A stretch of 63,116 nt of DNA from a bacterium (GCA_040753085.1 JBFMHI010000004.1:1-63116); one strand, 5' to 3'; shown: positions 18,747-29,642, counted from the stretch's first letter. Translations and numbers: made by a program. The notes: a model not told the origin generated them from the letters alone.

Positions 18747-18936
18747 GTGAATTCCAATGATCGATATTTTGAAGCCAATGATGTGGTTCTTAAATTCCCA
18801 AAGCAACTAGTTTCTTCCAGGTACGTCCAAAATTTCCTCGAAAGACTGCGGTTGGAAACCAGAAAAACAGGTTTGGGAATTATCCGAGGAAATAAAAGAC
18901 GAGTGGTGGCAGAAAAACAAAAAGGAGGCAAAGTGA
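18747..18936 (+). pseudogene. Frameshifted antitoxin-like gene
   Basis: GTG 18747 opens a frame with NDVVLKFPKQLVSSRYVQNFLERLRLE, a phrase typical of short antitoxins. After RLRLE the matching sequence continues in a different frame as EKQVWELSEEIKDEWWQKNKKEAK and ends at TGA 18934-18936. One frameshift therefore disrupts a roughly 60-residue antitoxin. Its 3' end holds the ribosome site of the next gene. Recognition is by pattern. Confidence 0.45.
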
Positions 18937-20510
18937 ACCACCTCAAATTCTTTCTTATGGTGATAGTTTTGCTTTCTGTCTCTTGCAGCATGCACCGAAA
19001 AGGGGGAATTTCTCCCTCTGACGAAGACCGGGTAAAGGCTTACACTCACTACAGTCAGGGAGTGATCTTTGAACAAAATGGTAAGATAGATGAGGCCATA
19101 GCCGAATATACGAAAGCCGTCGGCTTTGATCCGAAATCAGCCGAAATACAAATAGCCATAGCCGAGGCCCTCCTGAAGAAGGGAGACAAAAAAGGGGCGG
19201 AAGGGTACGCTAAAGCCACCCTTAAGCTTGACCCTCAAAATGTGCCGGCCCATCTTCTCCTTGGAAAGATATACTTAAATGAGCGAACCATTGACCAGGC
19301 CATCCATGAATTGGAGATAGTGACTGATCTGGATCCTGATCATGCGGAAGCTGCCTATTTACTTGCCTCCATTTATACTACTCAAGAAGATTACCCTCGA
19401 GCCATTGAGAACTATAAACGGGTAATTCAACTTAGACCTCACTATCTTCCTTCTTACTATGATCTGGCCGATGTATATGTATCCGCCGGCCAGTTGGACG
19501 AAGCCATTGCCATTTACGAAGAGATCAGAGAGCAGGCGCCTGATGATGTCAGACCGGTTTTAGGGCTGGGAGCTATCTACGAGTCCCAAGGGCAGACGAA
19601 AAAAGCAGAGGAGATATACCAGCGGGCCTTTTCCCTTTTTCCTGACGAAGATACTATCCTCAGAAAAAGTTTGATCAGACTTTATCTGGGGGAAGAGCGG
19701 TTGGATGAGGCTATCTTGCAACTTAAAGATATCCTCAAAATTGCCCCGCAGGACGCCGAAAGCCACTTCCTTTTAGGGAGTATCTACGAGGAAAAGGAGG
19801 CATATGATTTAGCCATTGCCTCCTTAAAAGAGGCGCTGGCTATAGACCCGCGATATATTGACGCTTACATCCATTTGGGTTATATCTATGGGCTTCAAGA
19901 TAAGTATGATCAGGTGGTCGAGGCCCTCTCGCCAGCGGCTAGACTCAGGCTCCCAGACCCGAATATCTATCTCCTCCTGGGAATGGCCTATGAGGCCAAG
20001 AAAGAATATAACCAGGCCATTGTGTCTTATCAGGGGGCTATTGAGCTTGATCCTGAAAATGAAATGGCCCATTATCAAATGGGAATAGCCTACGAGAGGT
20101 CAGGGCGGATAGAGGAAGCCGCCACCCATTTTTATCAGACCATTAAGCTTAACCCCGAGTTGGCTGATGCTTATAATTATATGGGCTATATGTATGCTGA
20201 TGCCGGGATCAAATTAGACGAGGCAGAGAAACTAATCAGAAAGGCCCTTAAACTGGATCCGGACAATGGGGCTTACGTAGACTCGTTAGGTTGGGTTTAC
20301 TATCAGCGGGGTGACTACGATAAGGCCCTGACGAAATTGCTCCAGGCGGCTGGACTCCTGGAAGATCCTGTTATTCTGGAACATATAGGGGATGCTTATA
20401 AGGCAAAGGGTGATAAGGAAAAGGCCCTCTCTTACTGGGAAAAGTCAAAGGAGGCCGGTAATAAAGATGAAAAGTTTCTGGAGAAGCTGAGGAAAACGAA
20501 GGAAGAATGA
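18933..20510 (+). CDS. TPR-repeat lipoprotein
   Basis: 525 residues from GTG 18933 behind AAAGGAGG. A lipoprotein signal (MNHLKFFLMVIVLLSVSCS, Cys18) targets it to the envelope. Then come about 14 TPR units of 34 residues with the usual W/L-G-Y-A-P pattern, many ending in LDPxN/LDPDH phrases (KLDPQNVPAHLLLGKIY, DLDPDHAEAAYLLASIY, ELDPENEMAHYQMGIAY). Such proteins scaffold assembly machines in the periplasm. The specific partner is unknown. The upstream start that would add 62 residues is rejected because the lipobox would become internal and the added part is an antitoxin relic. Confidence 0.8.
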   Translation: MNHLKFFLMVIVLLSVSCSMHRKGGISPSDEDRVKAYTHYSQGVIFEQNGKIDEAIAEYTKAVGFDPKSAEIQIAIAEALLKKGDKKGAEGYAKATLKLDPQNVPAHLLLGKIYLNERTIDQAIHELEIVTDLDPDHAEAAYLLASIYTTQEDYPRAIENYKRVIQLRPHYLPSYYDLADVYVSAGQLDEAIAIYEEIREQAPDDVRPVLGLGAIYESQGQTKKAEEIYQRAFSLFPDEDTILRKSLIRLYLGEERLDEAILQLKDILKIAPQDAESHFLLGSIYEEKEAYDLAIASLKEALAIDPRYIDAYIHLGYIYGLQDKYDQVVEALSPAARLRLPDPNIYLLLGMAYEAKKEYNQAIVSYQGAIELDPENEMAHYQMGIAYERSGRIEEAATHFYQTIKLNPELADAYNYMGYMYADAGIKLDEAEKLIRKALKLDPDNGAYVDSLGWVYYQRGDYDKALTKLLQAAGLLEDPVILEHIGDAYKAKGDKEKALSYWEKSKEAGNKDEKFLEKLRKTKEE

Positions 20511-20578
20511 ATCGCGAATCTCGAATTGCGAATTGCGAATCGTGAATTGTGAATTGCGAATCGCGAATCGCGATTGAA
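20511..20578. repeat. GAATTGCGAATCGCGAA word repeat, left copy
   Basis: About eight degenerate copies of GAATYGYGAAT between the TPR gene and the four-helix-bundle gene; an inverse-related copy lies at 20939-20992. Confidence 0.7.
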
Positions 20579-20584
20579 AAAAGG

Positions 20585-20938
20585 ATGGATCAAGAAGAGC
20601 TTCGAAGACGAACCAAGAGATTTGCCTTACGGATTATAAAATTAGTTACAGTTTTACCAAAAACAAGGGAGGCAGATGTAGTTGGGAGGCAAGTTTTAAA
20701 ATGTGGGACTTCAGTGGGCGCAAATTATCGTGAGGCTACACGAGCCCGATCAAAGGCAGATTTTATCTCCAAGATAGGAATTGTTGAACAAGAGGCAGAT
20801 GAAACCTTATACTGGTTGGAATTATTAGCGGAGTCTAATATTATGGATCCAACAAGGTTAGATGCCCTCATTACAGAAGCCAGAGAATTATTAGCAATCT
20901 TTGTTTCCTCAGGCAAGACTGCTAAGAAAGAAAGATAG
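20585..20938 (+). CDS. Four-helix-bundle protein (23S rRNA intervening-sequence type)
   Basis: 117 residues from ATG 20585 behind AAAAAAGG. It matches the four-helix-bundle family: FALRIIKLVTVLPKTREADVVGRQVLKCGTSVGANYREATRARSK, followed by IGIVEQEADETLYWLELL. Relatives are found in rRNA intervening sequences and as the Avd accessory protein of diversity-generating retroelements; most copies stand alone with unknown function. No reverse transcriptase lies nearby. The gene is enclosed between two AATTCGCGA word repeats (20511-20578, 20939-20992), as if the gene and its flanks travel as one unit between the TPR gene and eno. Confidence 0.85.
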   Translation: MDQEELRRRTKRFALRIIKLVTVLPKTREADVVGRQVLKCGTSVGANYREATRARSKADFISKIGIVEQEADETLYWLELLAESNIMDPTRLDALITEARELLAIFVSSGKTAKKER

Positions 20939-22325
<1,387 letters not shown>

Positions 22326-22327
22326 TC

Positions 22328-22396
22328 AATGGCGGATGGCCGATTTCGGCTGGCGGAATGAAGAATCCGAATTCCAAAGGCCACCATCCGAAATAA
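22328..22396. repeat. GGCGGATGG/CCATCCGAAAT word repeat after eno
   Basis: ATGGCGGATGGCCGATTTCGG and CCACCATCCGAAATAAA form a foldback; could act as an eno terminator. Confidence 0.55.
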
Positions 22397-22424
22397 AGTA
22401 ATGTCAAATAGGATATGAAAAGGG

Positions 22425-22559
22425 GTTAACCATTCACCTCACCACGGAGACACAGAGACACTGAGAAAAATCTAAAGGACAAATCTCAATTATTTACTCT
22501 GTAAGTGCTTTTTCTAAAATCATTCTCCGTGTTTCTGTGTCTCTGTGGTGAACGATTAC
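22425..22559. mobile_element. Family A-like element, divergent ends
   Basis: Left end TTAACCATTCAC, right end GTGAACGATTAC, arms CACGGAGACACAGAGACAC / GTGTTTCTGTGTCTCTGTGG. No duplication found. Positions 22560-22715 then hold a frame with WKEAQREVRRLQMRIAKAV that may be a reverse transcriptase (group II intron) scrap. Confidence 0.6.
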
Positions 22560-22715
22560 GAATTCCATTAAGTGGAAGGAAGCTCAACGGGAAGTCAGAA
22601 GGCTGCAAATGCGTATCGCAAAGGCTGTGATTGCTTGGGAAGGATCACAGTCGGGCTGTCCCACAAGGGCCGCCTTTGAGATGCTTGAGCTGTATGGGGG
22701 GAAACCTCGCTGACT

Positions 22716-22803
22716 GCCTAACCTCTCACTCCAGCCGACTGCGCTCCGCTCGGTCACTTCGCTCCCTCGCTCCACGCAGCGGCTGAGCTCGGTGCCGTTA
22801 GCC
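22716..22803 (+). other. Integron attC-like recombination site 1
   Basis: R'' box GCCTAAC (22716-22722) and R' box GTTAGCC (22797-22803) are complementary except at one position. Inside them CAGCCGACTGCG on the left faces the complement of CGCAGCGGCTG on the right, with one unpaired A, the extrahelical base diagnostic of attC. Size 88 bp with a variable loop. The strand-exchange point would be G/TTAGCC. Confidence 0.7.
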
Positions 22804-22859
22804 GCCCCGTCGAGATCGTGCGTCTATGTGAGAAAGACGAAACAGCAAAGGAGACCATA

Positions 22860-23087
22860 ATGGTTATCTCTGAGAGGATTCAAGAGTACGTTCAAAGACT
22901 ACCAGCCTCCTTTCAAGCAGAGGTGCTTGATTTTGTCGAGTATCTTTTAGCAAAGACGGACCGCGAAATACTCCGTCGAGAAGAAAGGGCCTGGTCAGAT
23001 TTGTCTCTGCAGTCTGCCATGCGTGGAATGGAAGACGAAGCTACGCCGATGTACACTGCTTCCGACTTGAAGGTAGTCTTCGCATGA
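22860..23087 (+). CDS. DUF2281-type antitoxin
   Basis: 75 residues from ATG 22860 behind AAAGGAG. MVISERIQEYVQRLPASFQAEVLDFVEYLLAKTD is the hallmark of DUF2281 antitoxins, followed by an acidic linker and ASDLKVVFA. It overlaps the downstream MazF/PemK-like toxin (ATGA). The pair lies between two attC-like sites, the position of a gene cassette; TA cassettes are common in chromosomal integrons. With its toxin interrupted by a stop, it may be an orphan. Confidence 0.7.
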   Translation: MVISERIQEYVQRLPASFQAEVLDFVEYLLAKTDREILRREERAWSDLSLQSAMRGMEDEATPMYTASDLKVVFA

Positions 23088-23431
23088 AACAAGCAGGACA
23101 GATTGGACTGTTCCGTTTTCCCCACACTGACTTGGAAGAAGAGAAATTTCGGCCTGCGCTCCTGCTCGGCCGACTTCCAGGTGAATACGACCACTGACTG
23201 ATATGCATGATTTCTTCGCAGATACGGCACTATGTCTCTGGGTTTGATAAAATCGTCAAAGAAGATGACCCCGATTTTGCCAACAGTGGTTTGAAAGTAT
23301 CCAGCGTCATTCGGGTTGGTCGTCTTGCTGTGGTTGAAGGTGAGATTCTTCTTGGAGCGATAGGTCAAGTCGCACCCGAGAGACTTCAGCGCATCAAAGG
23401 CCGTTTGGCAGAGTGGCTTGTGCGGTCGTAG
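23084..23431 (+). pseudogene. MazF/PemK-like toxin with an in-frame TGA
   Basis: ATG 23084 opens MKQAGQIGLFRFPHTDLEEEKFRPALLLGRLPGEYDH, then TGA at 23195-23197 where relatives have Trp (…YDDWLICMIS). The frame continues LICMISSQIRHYVSGFD...LKVSSVIRVGRLAVVEGEILLGAIGQV to 23431, 115 codons in all, typical of PemK/MazF ribonucleases. A single TGG to TGA change explains the lesion. Other genes here use TGA as stop, so recoding is not supported. The toxin is probably dead, or the change is a sequencing error. Confidence 0.7.
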
Positions 23432-23457
23432 TGCCAGAATGGCAATTGAGAAAGGCG

Positions 23458-23529
23458 GGCTAACCCACGCTTGCAGCCGACGTTGCTCCGCTGCGGTCCG
23501 CGGCGCGGGTGAAGCGCAGGCCATTGGGT
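23458..23529 (+). other. Integron attC-like recombination site 2, R' box mutated
   Basis: R'' box GGCTAAC (23458-23464), L'' CAGCCGACG, then L' CGCGGGTG and R' ATTGGGT (23523-23529; consensus GTTRRRY, first base changed). CAGCCGACG faces the complement of CGCGGGTG with one extra A, again the extrahelical-base layout. It begins 26 bp after the toxin stop, as expected for a cassette's attC. Confidence 0.55.
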
Positions 23530-23567
23530 GGCAGTCTGCAACCCAGTAGTGCACAGGATAGTGGAGC

Positions 23568-23804
23568 TTGAGACATTTTGAGATTATCGGCGAGATTACC
23601 GATATCGAAACAATAGCTGTGGGTAGCAGCATTCGTATATTGCCTTTGCTGCAAGAACAGTATGGTTCTGGTCGTTGGCGGAAGCTAAAAGGGATTGCCA
23701 CAGTGCACTTGCCCAACGATACGGTACGGCTCGCCGAAATTCACTGGTTTGAGGCTCATGGTATCGGTAAAAGGAAAATGAGAATCAAACGCTTCTTGGA
23801 TTAG
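23568..23804 (+). CDS. Conserved hypothetical small protein in the cassette region
   Basis: 78 residues from TTG 23568. A compact basic protein with IGEITDIETIAVGSSIRI, GSGRWRKLKGIATVHLPNDTVRLAEIHWFEAHGIG and KMRIKRFLD. I recognise the phrase style from TA-neighbouring proteins of cyanobacteria and Chloroflexi but cannot name a function. It is followed 1 bp later by another small gene, and both lie downstream of attC-like site 2, so they could form a second cassette whose own attC has been lost. Confidence 0.6.
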   Translation: MRHFEIIGEITDIETIAVGSSIRILPLLQEQYGSGRWRKLKGIATVHLPNDTVRLAEIHWFEAHGIGKRKMRIKRFLD

Positions 23805-23805
23805 G

Positions 23806-24045
23806 ATGATGATCGAGTCCCCACAACCCCGTCCACAATTTGCCATCTGCATCCATAGCGATGATCCGGATTTGCTCACGCCGCGCATGATCTATGAAGT
23901 CTTGCCCGACGAGAGTGCCGCGCGATCACATTATGTGCGAGTGATCGATAACGAGGGCGAAGATTACCTCTATCCGGCGGACTACTTTGTGTTTGTAGAT
24001 TTTTCGCCCCCGATCCAGGAGATCTTATTGCGCACATCAGTGTAA
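23806..24045 (+). CDS. Conserved hypothetical small acidic protein
   Basis: 79 residues with ICIHSDDPDLLTPRMIYEVLPDESAARSHYVRVIDNEGEDYLYPADYFVFVDF. The pattern is that of short conserved proteins of unknown function often found beside TA genes. It starts 1 bp after the preceding gene and ends 2 bp before the next, so the three are probably one transcription unit. No catalytic motif can be seen. Confidence 0.6.
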   Translation: MMIESPQPRPQFAICIHSDDPDLLTPRMIYEVLPDESAARSHYVRVIDNEGEDYLYPADYFVFVDFSPPIQEILLRTSV

Positions 24046-24047
24046 GG

Positions 24048-25300
<1,253 letters not shown>

Positions 25301-25303
25301 AGG

Positions 25304-25463
25304 GCGGATGGCGGAATGAAAAATCCAGGAAAAAATTAATTCCTGGCAATCGGTGGAATCTGTGTTCATTTTTGGGTGCGGCTTAAATAAATACGAAGAC
25401 GTAAGATTTTACCCCAAAATGATCGATGGTGAACCGTCCCAAAAATCCGAAATCCGAAATAAG
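25304..25463. repeat. Split GGCGGATGG word repeat with a family C end
   Basis: GGCGGATGGCGGAATG at 25304 and TCCGAAATCCGAAATAAGG near 25463 are the arms; between them lie other words and a lone family C end GTGAACCGTCCC (about 25431-25442). Confidence 0.45.
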
Positions 25464-25473
25464 GAGGGAAACG

Positions 25474-26661
25474 GTGTTTAATAAGCTGACAGTAGAAGAT
25501 ATTGATCTGGCGGGGAAAAAGGTTCTGATGAGGGTAGATTTTAATGTCCCACTCCAGCAAGGTCAGGTAGTGGATGATTACAAAATCAAGGCTGCCCTGC
25601 CCACGATAAATTATTGTCTTCAGCAAGGGGCGAGTCTTATCCTTATGTCGCATCTTGGCAGGCCAAAGGGGAGGGAGTGTGACAAATACAGTCTGATGCC
25701 GGCCGCCAAGCGATTGGGAGAACTGCTTAATCAAGAAGTACTTATGATTAGTGACTGTGTGGGAGAAGAGGCCAGACGCGAATTGGAGGAAATGGCGCCC
25801 GGAGGTGTGGCTTTATTGGAGAACCTGAGATTCTATGAGGAAGAAGAGAAGAATGATCCGGCTTTCTCGCAAGAGTTGGCTGCCCTGGCTGATCTCTATG
25901 TCAACGATGCCTTTGGCACGGCTCATCGCGCCCATGCCTCGACGGTTGGGGTGACCAAATATTTTGCCCAGGCGGCCGCCGGCTTCCTGATGAAAAGTGA
26001 GTTTGAGCATATGGAAACGGTCAGAACCGACCCTGAAAGGCCCCTGGTGGCTATTATTGGGGGAGCCAAAATCTCAACCAAACTGAAGGAGATTAAAATC
26101 CTCCTGACCAAGGTTGATACGCTGCTTTTAGGTGGAGGGATGAGTTTCACCTTTTTAAAGGCCCAAGGGATGCCGGTAGGTAATTCCCTGGTGGAGGAAG
26201 ACATGATCGAAGAAGCCGGGCTTATTCTGGAACAGGCCAAAGAGAGGGGGGTTCCTCTGGTGTTTCCCTTTGATTCTGTTATTGTTAGAAGTATCGATTC
26301 CCCGGCTGAACGGCGAATTGTGCCTGAGGATGGAATCCTTGAGGGCTGGATAGGGGTGGATATTGGTCCGGTCACTATAACCGAATTTGGACAAGTAATC
26401 CAGGAGGCCAGAACCATTATCTGGAATGGCCCGGTCGGGATTTTTGAGGTGCCTGAATTTGCCCGGGGAACCGAAGAGATAGCCAGACTGGTAGCCAATT
26501 GTTCAGCCAAGAGTATCGTAGGTGGCGGAGAGTCTGCCGCGGCTATTATTAAACTGGGTCTCCAGGATAAGATCAGCCATATCTCTACTGGAGGCGGGGC
26601 TTCGCTGGAATTTTTAGAAGGAAAGGAATTGCCGGGCATTACTGCTTTGACGGATAAGTAG
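25474..26661 (+). CDS. pgk: Phosphoglycerate kinase
   Basis: 395 residues from GTG 25474 behind AAGGAGGG; the frame is open farther upstream but only through repeats. Signatures: MRVDFNVPL, LMSHLGRP, FGTAHRAHAS, the hinge region GGAKISTKLKEI, GGGMSFTFLKAQG and the nucleotide loop GGGESAAAI. It transfers phosphate from 1,3-bisphosphoglycerate to ADP. It lies 173 bp after gap and 103 bp before tpiA, in the classical order gap-pgk-tpiA. Confidence 0.96.
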   Translation: MFNKLTVEDIDLAGKKVLMRVDFNVPLQQGQVVDDYKIKAALPTINYCLQQGASLILMSHLGRPKGRECDKYSLMPAAKRLGELLNQEVLMISDCVGEEARRELEEMAPGGVALLENLRFYEEEEKNDPAFSQELAALADLYVNDAFGTAHRAHASTVGVTKYFAQAAAGFLMKSEFEHMETVRTDPERPLVAIIGGAKISTKLKEIKILLTKVDTLLLGGGMSFTFLKAQGMPVGNSLVEEDMIEEAGLILEQAKERGVPLVFPFDSVIVRSIDSPAERRIVPEDGILEGWIGVDIGPVTITEFGQVIQEARTIIWNGPVGIFEVPEFARGTEEIARLVANCSAKSIVGGGESAAAIIKLGLQDKISHISTGGGASLEFLEGKELPGITALTDK

Positions 26662-26764
26662 TTAGTAGACAGGAGGCATTTAACCTGATCCTGGCCAAGG
26701 TCAGGGAGGGTAACTATTCGTTGCTATTTTCTCCAGTGCACAGAGAGGAGGTTGCCGCCATACA

Positions 26765-27526
26765 ATGCGAAGACCTATTATGGCCGCTAATTGGAAGATG
26801 AACAAGATCAGGCCTGAGGCCGTGGAATTGGCGGAGGGCTTGGTGAAACAGCTTAAGGATGTCTCAGAGGTGGAGATAGTTCTGTGCCCTCCCTTTACTG
26901 CCCTCGGTGAAGTAGCTGACGTTATTGAGGGAAGCCGCCTGGCCCTGGGGGCACAGAATATGTATTATCAACCTGCCGGGGCTTATACCGGCGAGGTGTC
27001 CGGAGCGATGTTGGTTGATCTGGGATGTCAATATGTTATTATTGGCCATTCGGAGAGGAGAGAATATTTCCATGAGGATAACGAGCTCATTAATTTAAAG
27101 GTGAAAGCCGCCTTGGGGTGCGGCCTTTCTCCCATCCTTTGTGTGGGCGAAAGATTGTTTGAACGCCAAGCCGGAAAAGCCGAAGAGGTGGTTTATGAAC
27201 ACCTTACCGCCGGGCTGAAAGGCATTACCCGCCAAGAGATGCTTAAGGTAGTTATCGCCTACGAGCCGGTCTGGGCGATTGGAACAGGCCAGACGGCCAC
27301 TCCCAAAGACGCTGAGACGATGCATCTCTTTATTCGAAAGACGTTGACTCAGATGTATGATCAGAAGTTAGCTCAAGCGGTCCGTATTCAGTACGGCGGT
27401 AGTGTCAAACCGGAGAACATCGAGGCCTTGATGGCTGAGCCGGATATAGATGGCGCCCTGGTTGGTGGCGCCAGTTTAGAGATAGATTCCTTTAGCCGGA
27501 TTGTTAGATTCAATGTCCTTGCCTAA
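26765..27526 (+). CDS. tpiA: Triosephosphate isomerase
   Basis: 253 residues with NWKMNK (active Lys12), IGHSERREYF (His near 95), the catalytic Glu loop AYEPVWAIGTGQTATP (about 167-182) and the phosphate-binding YGGSVKPENI. It interconverts DHAP and glyceraldehyde 3-phosphate. Complete, third gene of gap-pgk-tpiA. A DUF433 antitoxin relic directly abuts its stop codon. Confidence 0.96.
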   Translation: MRRPIMAANWKMNKIRPEAVELAEGLVKQLKDVSEVEIVLCPPFTALGEVADVIEGSRLALGAQNMYYQPAGAYTGEVSGAMLVDLGCQYVIIGHSERREYFHEDNELINLKVKAALGCGLSPILCVGERLFERQAGKAEEVVYEHLTAGLKGITRQEMLKVVIAYEPVWAIGTGQTATPKDAETMHLFIRKTLTQMYDQKLAQAVRIQYGGSVKPENIEALMAEPDIDGALVGGASLEIDSFSRIVRFNVLA

Positions 27527-27658
27527 CAGACCGTTGAGCAGATTCTCGACGCTCATCCCCGGTTGATCCGCCAAATGATTCAGGCAGCGCTGGCGTTTGC
27601 TGCCGAGGCTTTGCGATCCGACGGCGCTATTCGCATTCGCCGATGGAGAAGTTCATAA
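27527..27658 (+). pseudogene. DUF433 antitoxin C-terminal relic
   Basis: In the frame continuing past the tpiA stop, 43 codons read QTVEQILDAHPRLIRQMIQAALAFAAEALRSDG, matching the C-terminal HTH-like part of DUF433 antitoxins (TVEQIL…HPxLT…IxAALAFAAE). There is no start codon or N-terminal half, so this is a fragment captured after tpiA. Confidence 0.5.
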
Positions 27659-27659
27659 T

Positions 27660-28436
27660 TTGATCGACATTCACGCGCACATCCTCCCTGGCCTTGATGA
27701 TGGGGTAAGATCCATTGATGAGGCCGTAGAGATAATTAAACAGGCAGAAAGGGGTGGCATAAAAATTATCGTGGCCACCCCTCATCTTATCTGGGGCACA
27801 GCTTATGCCCCTAGCCGGGAGACAATAGAAAAAGGGATGAAAGAACTCCAAAGCAGATTATCCCCTGCTTGCAGGCATGTTACTTTCCTGTCCGGAGCCG
27901 AACTCTATCTGGACGGCACTCAGGATATCAACCGAATTTTAAAGGAAGACCCGATTACCCTCAATAATCAAAACTACCTTTTGATTGAATTTCCCCTCCA
28001 CCAGGTTCCCCCTAATACCAGGGAGATTGTAACCGCTTTTCTCAACGAAGGTATTATCCCCATTATTGCCCATCCCGAAAGAAATAAGGATATTCTGGAC
28101 AAGCCTAATCTGCTCTTTGAATTGATCGAACAAGGGGCTGTTTCTCAATTAGATGGCGGCAGCCTCCTGGGCCACCATGGACGCCGGGCTAAAAAATGGG
28201 CGGAGATATTTCTGGTTCATCATCTGGTGCAGGTTATTGCTTCTGACGTCCATTTCTTCCTGCCCGGAGATGTGCCTTATCTTTATCTGGCCTATGAACG
28301 AGCGGTTGATCTTATCGGTGAAAGGGCGGCCAAAATCAAGGTTATTACCAACCCCAAGCGGATTATCGAGGGAAAAGAGATCCGCCATCTCCCACCGCCC
28401 ATCCCTTATGAGGAAGAAGACATATCCGGGATCTGA
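27660..28436 (+). CDS. CpsB/CapC-like PHP-fold phosphatase
   Basis: 258 residues from TTG 27660 behind GGAGAAG. PHP-fold metal motifs: LIDIHAHILPGLDDG (first cluster), ATPHLIWG, LSGAELYLDG, PIIAHPERN and IASDVHF. The family (CpsB/CapC/YwqE) dephosphorylates bacterial tyrosine kinases that govern capsule or exopolysaccharide export. No kinase or polysaccharide genes are adjacent. The TTG start is preferred because upstream sequence in the same frame belongs to the DUF433 relic region. Confidence 0.8.
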   Translation: MIDIHAHILPGLDDGVRSIDEAVEIIKQAERGGIKIIVATPHLIWGTAYAPSRETIEKGMKELQSRLSPACRHVTFLSGAELYLDGTQDINRILKEDPITLNNQNYLLIEFPLHQVPPNTREIVTAFLNEGIIPIIAHPERNKDILDKPNLLFELIEQGAVSQLDGGSLLGHHGRRAKKWAEIFLVHHLVQVIASDVHFFLPGDVPYLYLAYERAVDLIGERAAKIKVITNPKRIIEGKEIRHLPPPIPYEEEDISGI

Positions 28437-28450
28437 TGAGAAAATAATTG

Positions 28451-28479
28451 TTGACAGGATTACTCGGCTAAGTTAAACT
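28451..28479 (+). promoter_or_regulatory. Sigma70-type promoter upstream of the PP-loop gene
   Basis: TTGACA (28451-28456), 17-bp spacer, TAAACT (28474-28479). A family A element lies between it and the gene, so it would become part of the 5' leader. Confidence 0.55.
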
Positions 28480-28490
28480 AAAGGAGAGAG

Positions 28491-28595
28491 GTAACTATTC
28501 AGGTAGATAGGCTGAAGGCGTTTAGGCTGAAGGTGGAAGGCTTTTAGGGACAGCCTTCAGTCTTCAGTCTTCAGCCTATCTACCTGAGTAACTAC
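28491..28595. mobile_element. Family A element with GGCTGAAGG interior
   Basis: GTAACTATTCAGG left end, CCTGAGTAACTAC right end; the interior is the AGGCTGAAGG foldback seen at 6384. The flanks GGAGAGAG and AGAGAGGT share AGAGAG, a possibly shifted duplication. It ends 18 bp before the next start. Confidence 0.75.
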
Positions 28596-28613
28596 AGAGA
28601 GGTAATCAGTAAT

Positions 28614-29612
28614 ATGAACAAAAAGGCGGTAGCTTTATTATCCGGCGGACTTGACTCAACCTTAGCGGTCAAGGTTTTATTAGATCAGGGGATAGAAGTT
28701 ACCGCTTTAAACTTCCTCAGTCCTTTTTGTCGATGCAATAGTAAAACCGGCTGCCGGCTTGAATCAAGGAAGGTGGCGGAGAAACTTGGCATAGAGCTAA
28801 AAGTAACCGGACTGGGCAAAGATTACCTGGAAATAGTCAAAAGCCCTCCGCACGGCTATGGCAAGAACATGAACCCGTGTATTGACTGCCGGATTCTGAT
28901 GCTTAAGAAGGCCAAAGAATATATGGAAGAAAGCGGGGCTTCTTTCCTTATTACGGGTGAGGTGCTGGGGCAGCGACCTATGTCGCAACATAAACAGGCC
29001 ATGCGCCTCATTGAGCGGGAAGCAGGGATAGAAGGACTTATCCTGCGGCCATTATCAGCCAAACTTCTTGAGCCTACGACGATGGAAAAGCTGGGCCTGA
29101 TTGACCGACAGAAGCTATTGGACATTAGCGGCCGATCACGAAAGCCACAGATGCAGCTTGCCATAGATTACGGCCTCAAGGACTACCCCTGTCCGGCAGG
29201 CGGCTGCCTGCTAACTGATCCTGGCTTTGCTAAAAGGCTTAAGGATCACCTGAAATATTCGGATGAACTTTCCTTTAATGATGTTGAACTGCTCAAAATA
29301 GGCCGCCACTTCAGACCTTCAAACTCAACCAAGATTATTGTGGGTCGAAATAAGGAAGAGAATGATCGACTATTGCAACTGGTCAGGGGAGAAGATGTAA
29401 TCTTTAAAGTAGCGGATTATGTCGGTCCATTGGTGATTAGCCGGGGCAGGGTCAATGGAGAAATAATTCCGCTGGCGGCTGGAATAACAGTCCGCTACAG
29501 TGATGCCCCGGCCGAGATACCGATAACGGTTTCTTATCAGAGGGGTGAAGAGAAATACTCCATAGAAGAGACGGCCATAGAGGATAGTCAGTTGGAAGTC
29601 TTGAGGATATAA
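28614..29612 (+). CDS. PP-loop ATPase, MnmA/ThiI-like with NFACT-R-like C-terminus
   Basis: 332 residues. The N-terminal adenylating PP-loop is LLSGGLDSTLAVKVL (about 8-22), followed by Cys-rich FCRCNSKTGCR and NPCIDCRILML, an LITGEVLGQRPMSQHKQAM motif and DYPCPAGGCLLTDP. The C-terminal ~120 residues resemble the NFACT-R_2 domain (LLKIGRHFRPSNSTKIIVGRNKEEND). Such proteins are annotated as tRNA 2-thiouridine synthase relatives; the exact nucleotide or sulfur donor is unknown. It stands as a single gene with its own promoter. Confidence 0.75.
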   Translation: MNKKAVALLSGGLDSTLAVKVLLDQGIEVTALNFLSPFCRCNSKTGCRLESRKVAEKLGIELKVTGLGKDYLEIVKSPPHGYGKNMNPCIDCRILMLKKAKEYMEESGASFLITGEVLGQRPMSQHKQAMRLIEREAGIEGLILRPLSAKLLEPTTMEKLGLIDRQKLLDISGRSRKPQMQLAIDYGLKDYPCPAGGCLLTDPGFAKRLKDHLKYSDELSFNDVELLKIGRHFRPSNSTKIIVGRNKEENDRLLQLVRGEDVIFKVADYVGPLVISRGRVNGEIIPLAAGITVRYSDAPAEIPITVSYQRGEEKYSIEETAIEDSQLEVLRI

Positions 29613-29642
29613 CATCAACTGATTAGATGGGAGGATAATCCT

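Noticed and set aside
23195-23197. TGA read as tryptophan (recoded genetic code)
   Set aside because: Other genes in the window end in TGA with correct protein ends (atpD, the atpG neighbours, YbgF-like), so TGA is a stop here.
22913-23716. A 267-residue minus-strand frame across the cassette region
   Set aside because: Antisense to a DUF2281/MazF pair and the attC-like sites; its composition is that of a shadow frame.
25923-26639. A 238-residue minus-strand frame inside pgk
   Set aside because: Antisense shadow of a clear phosphoglycerate kinase.
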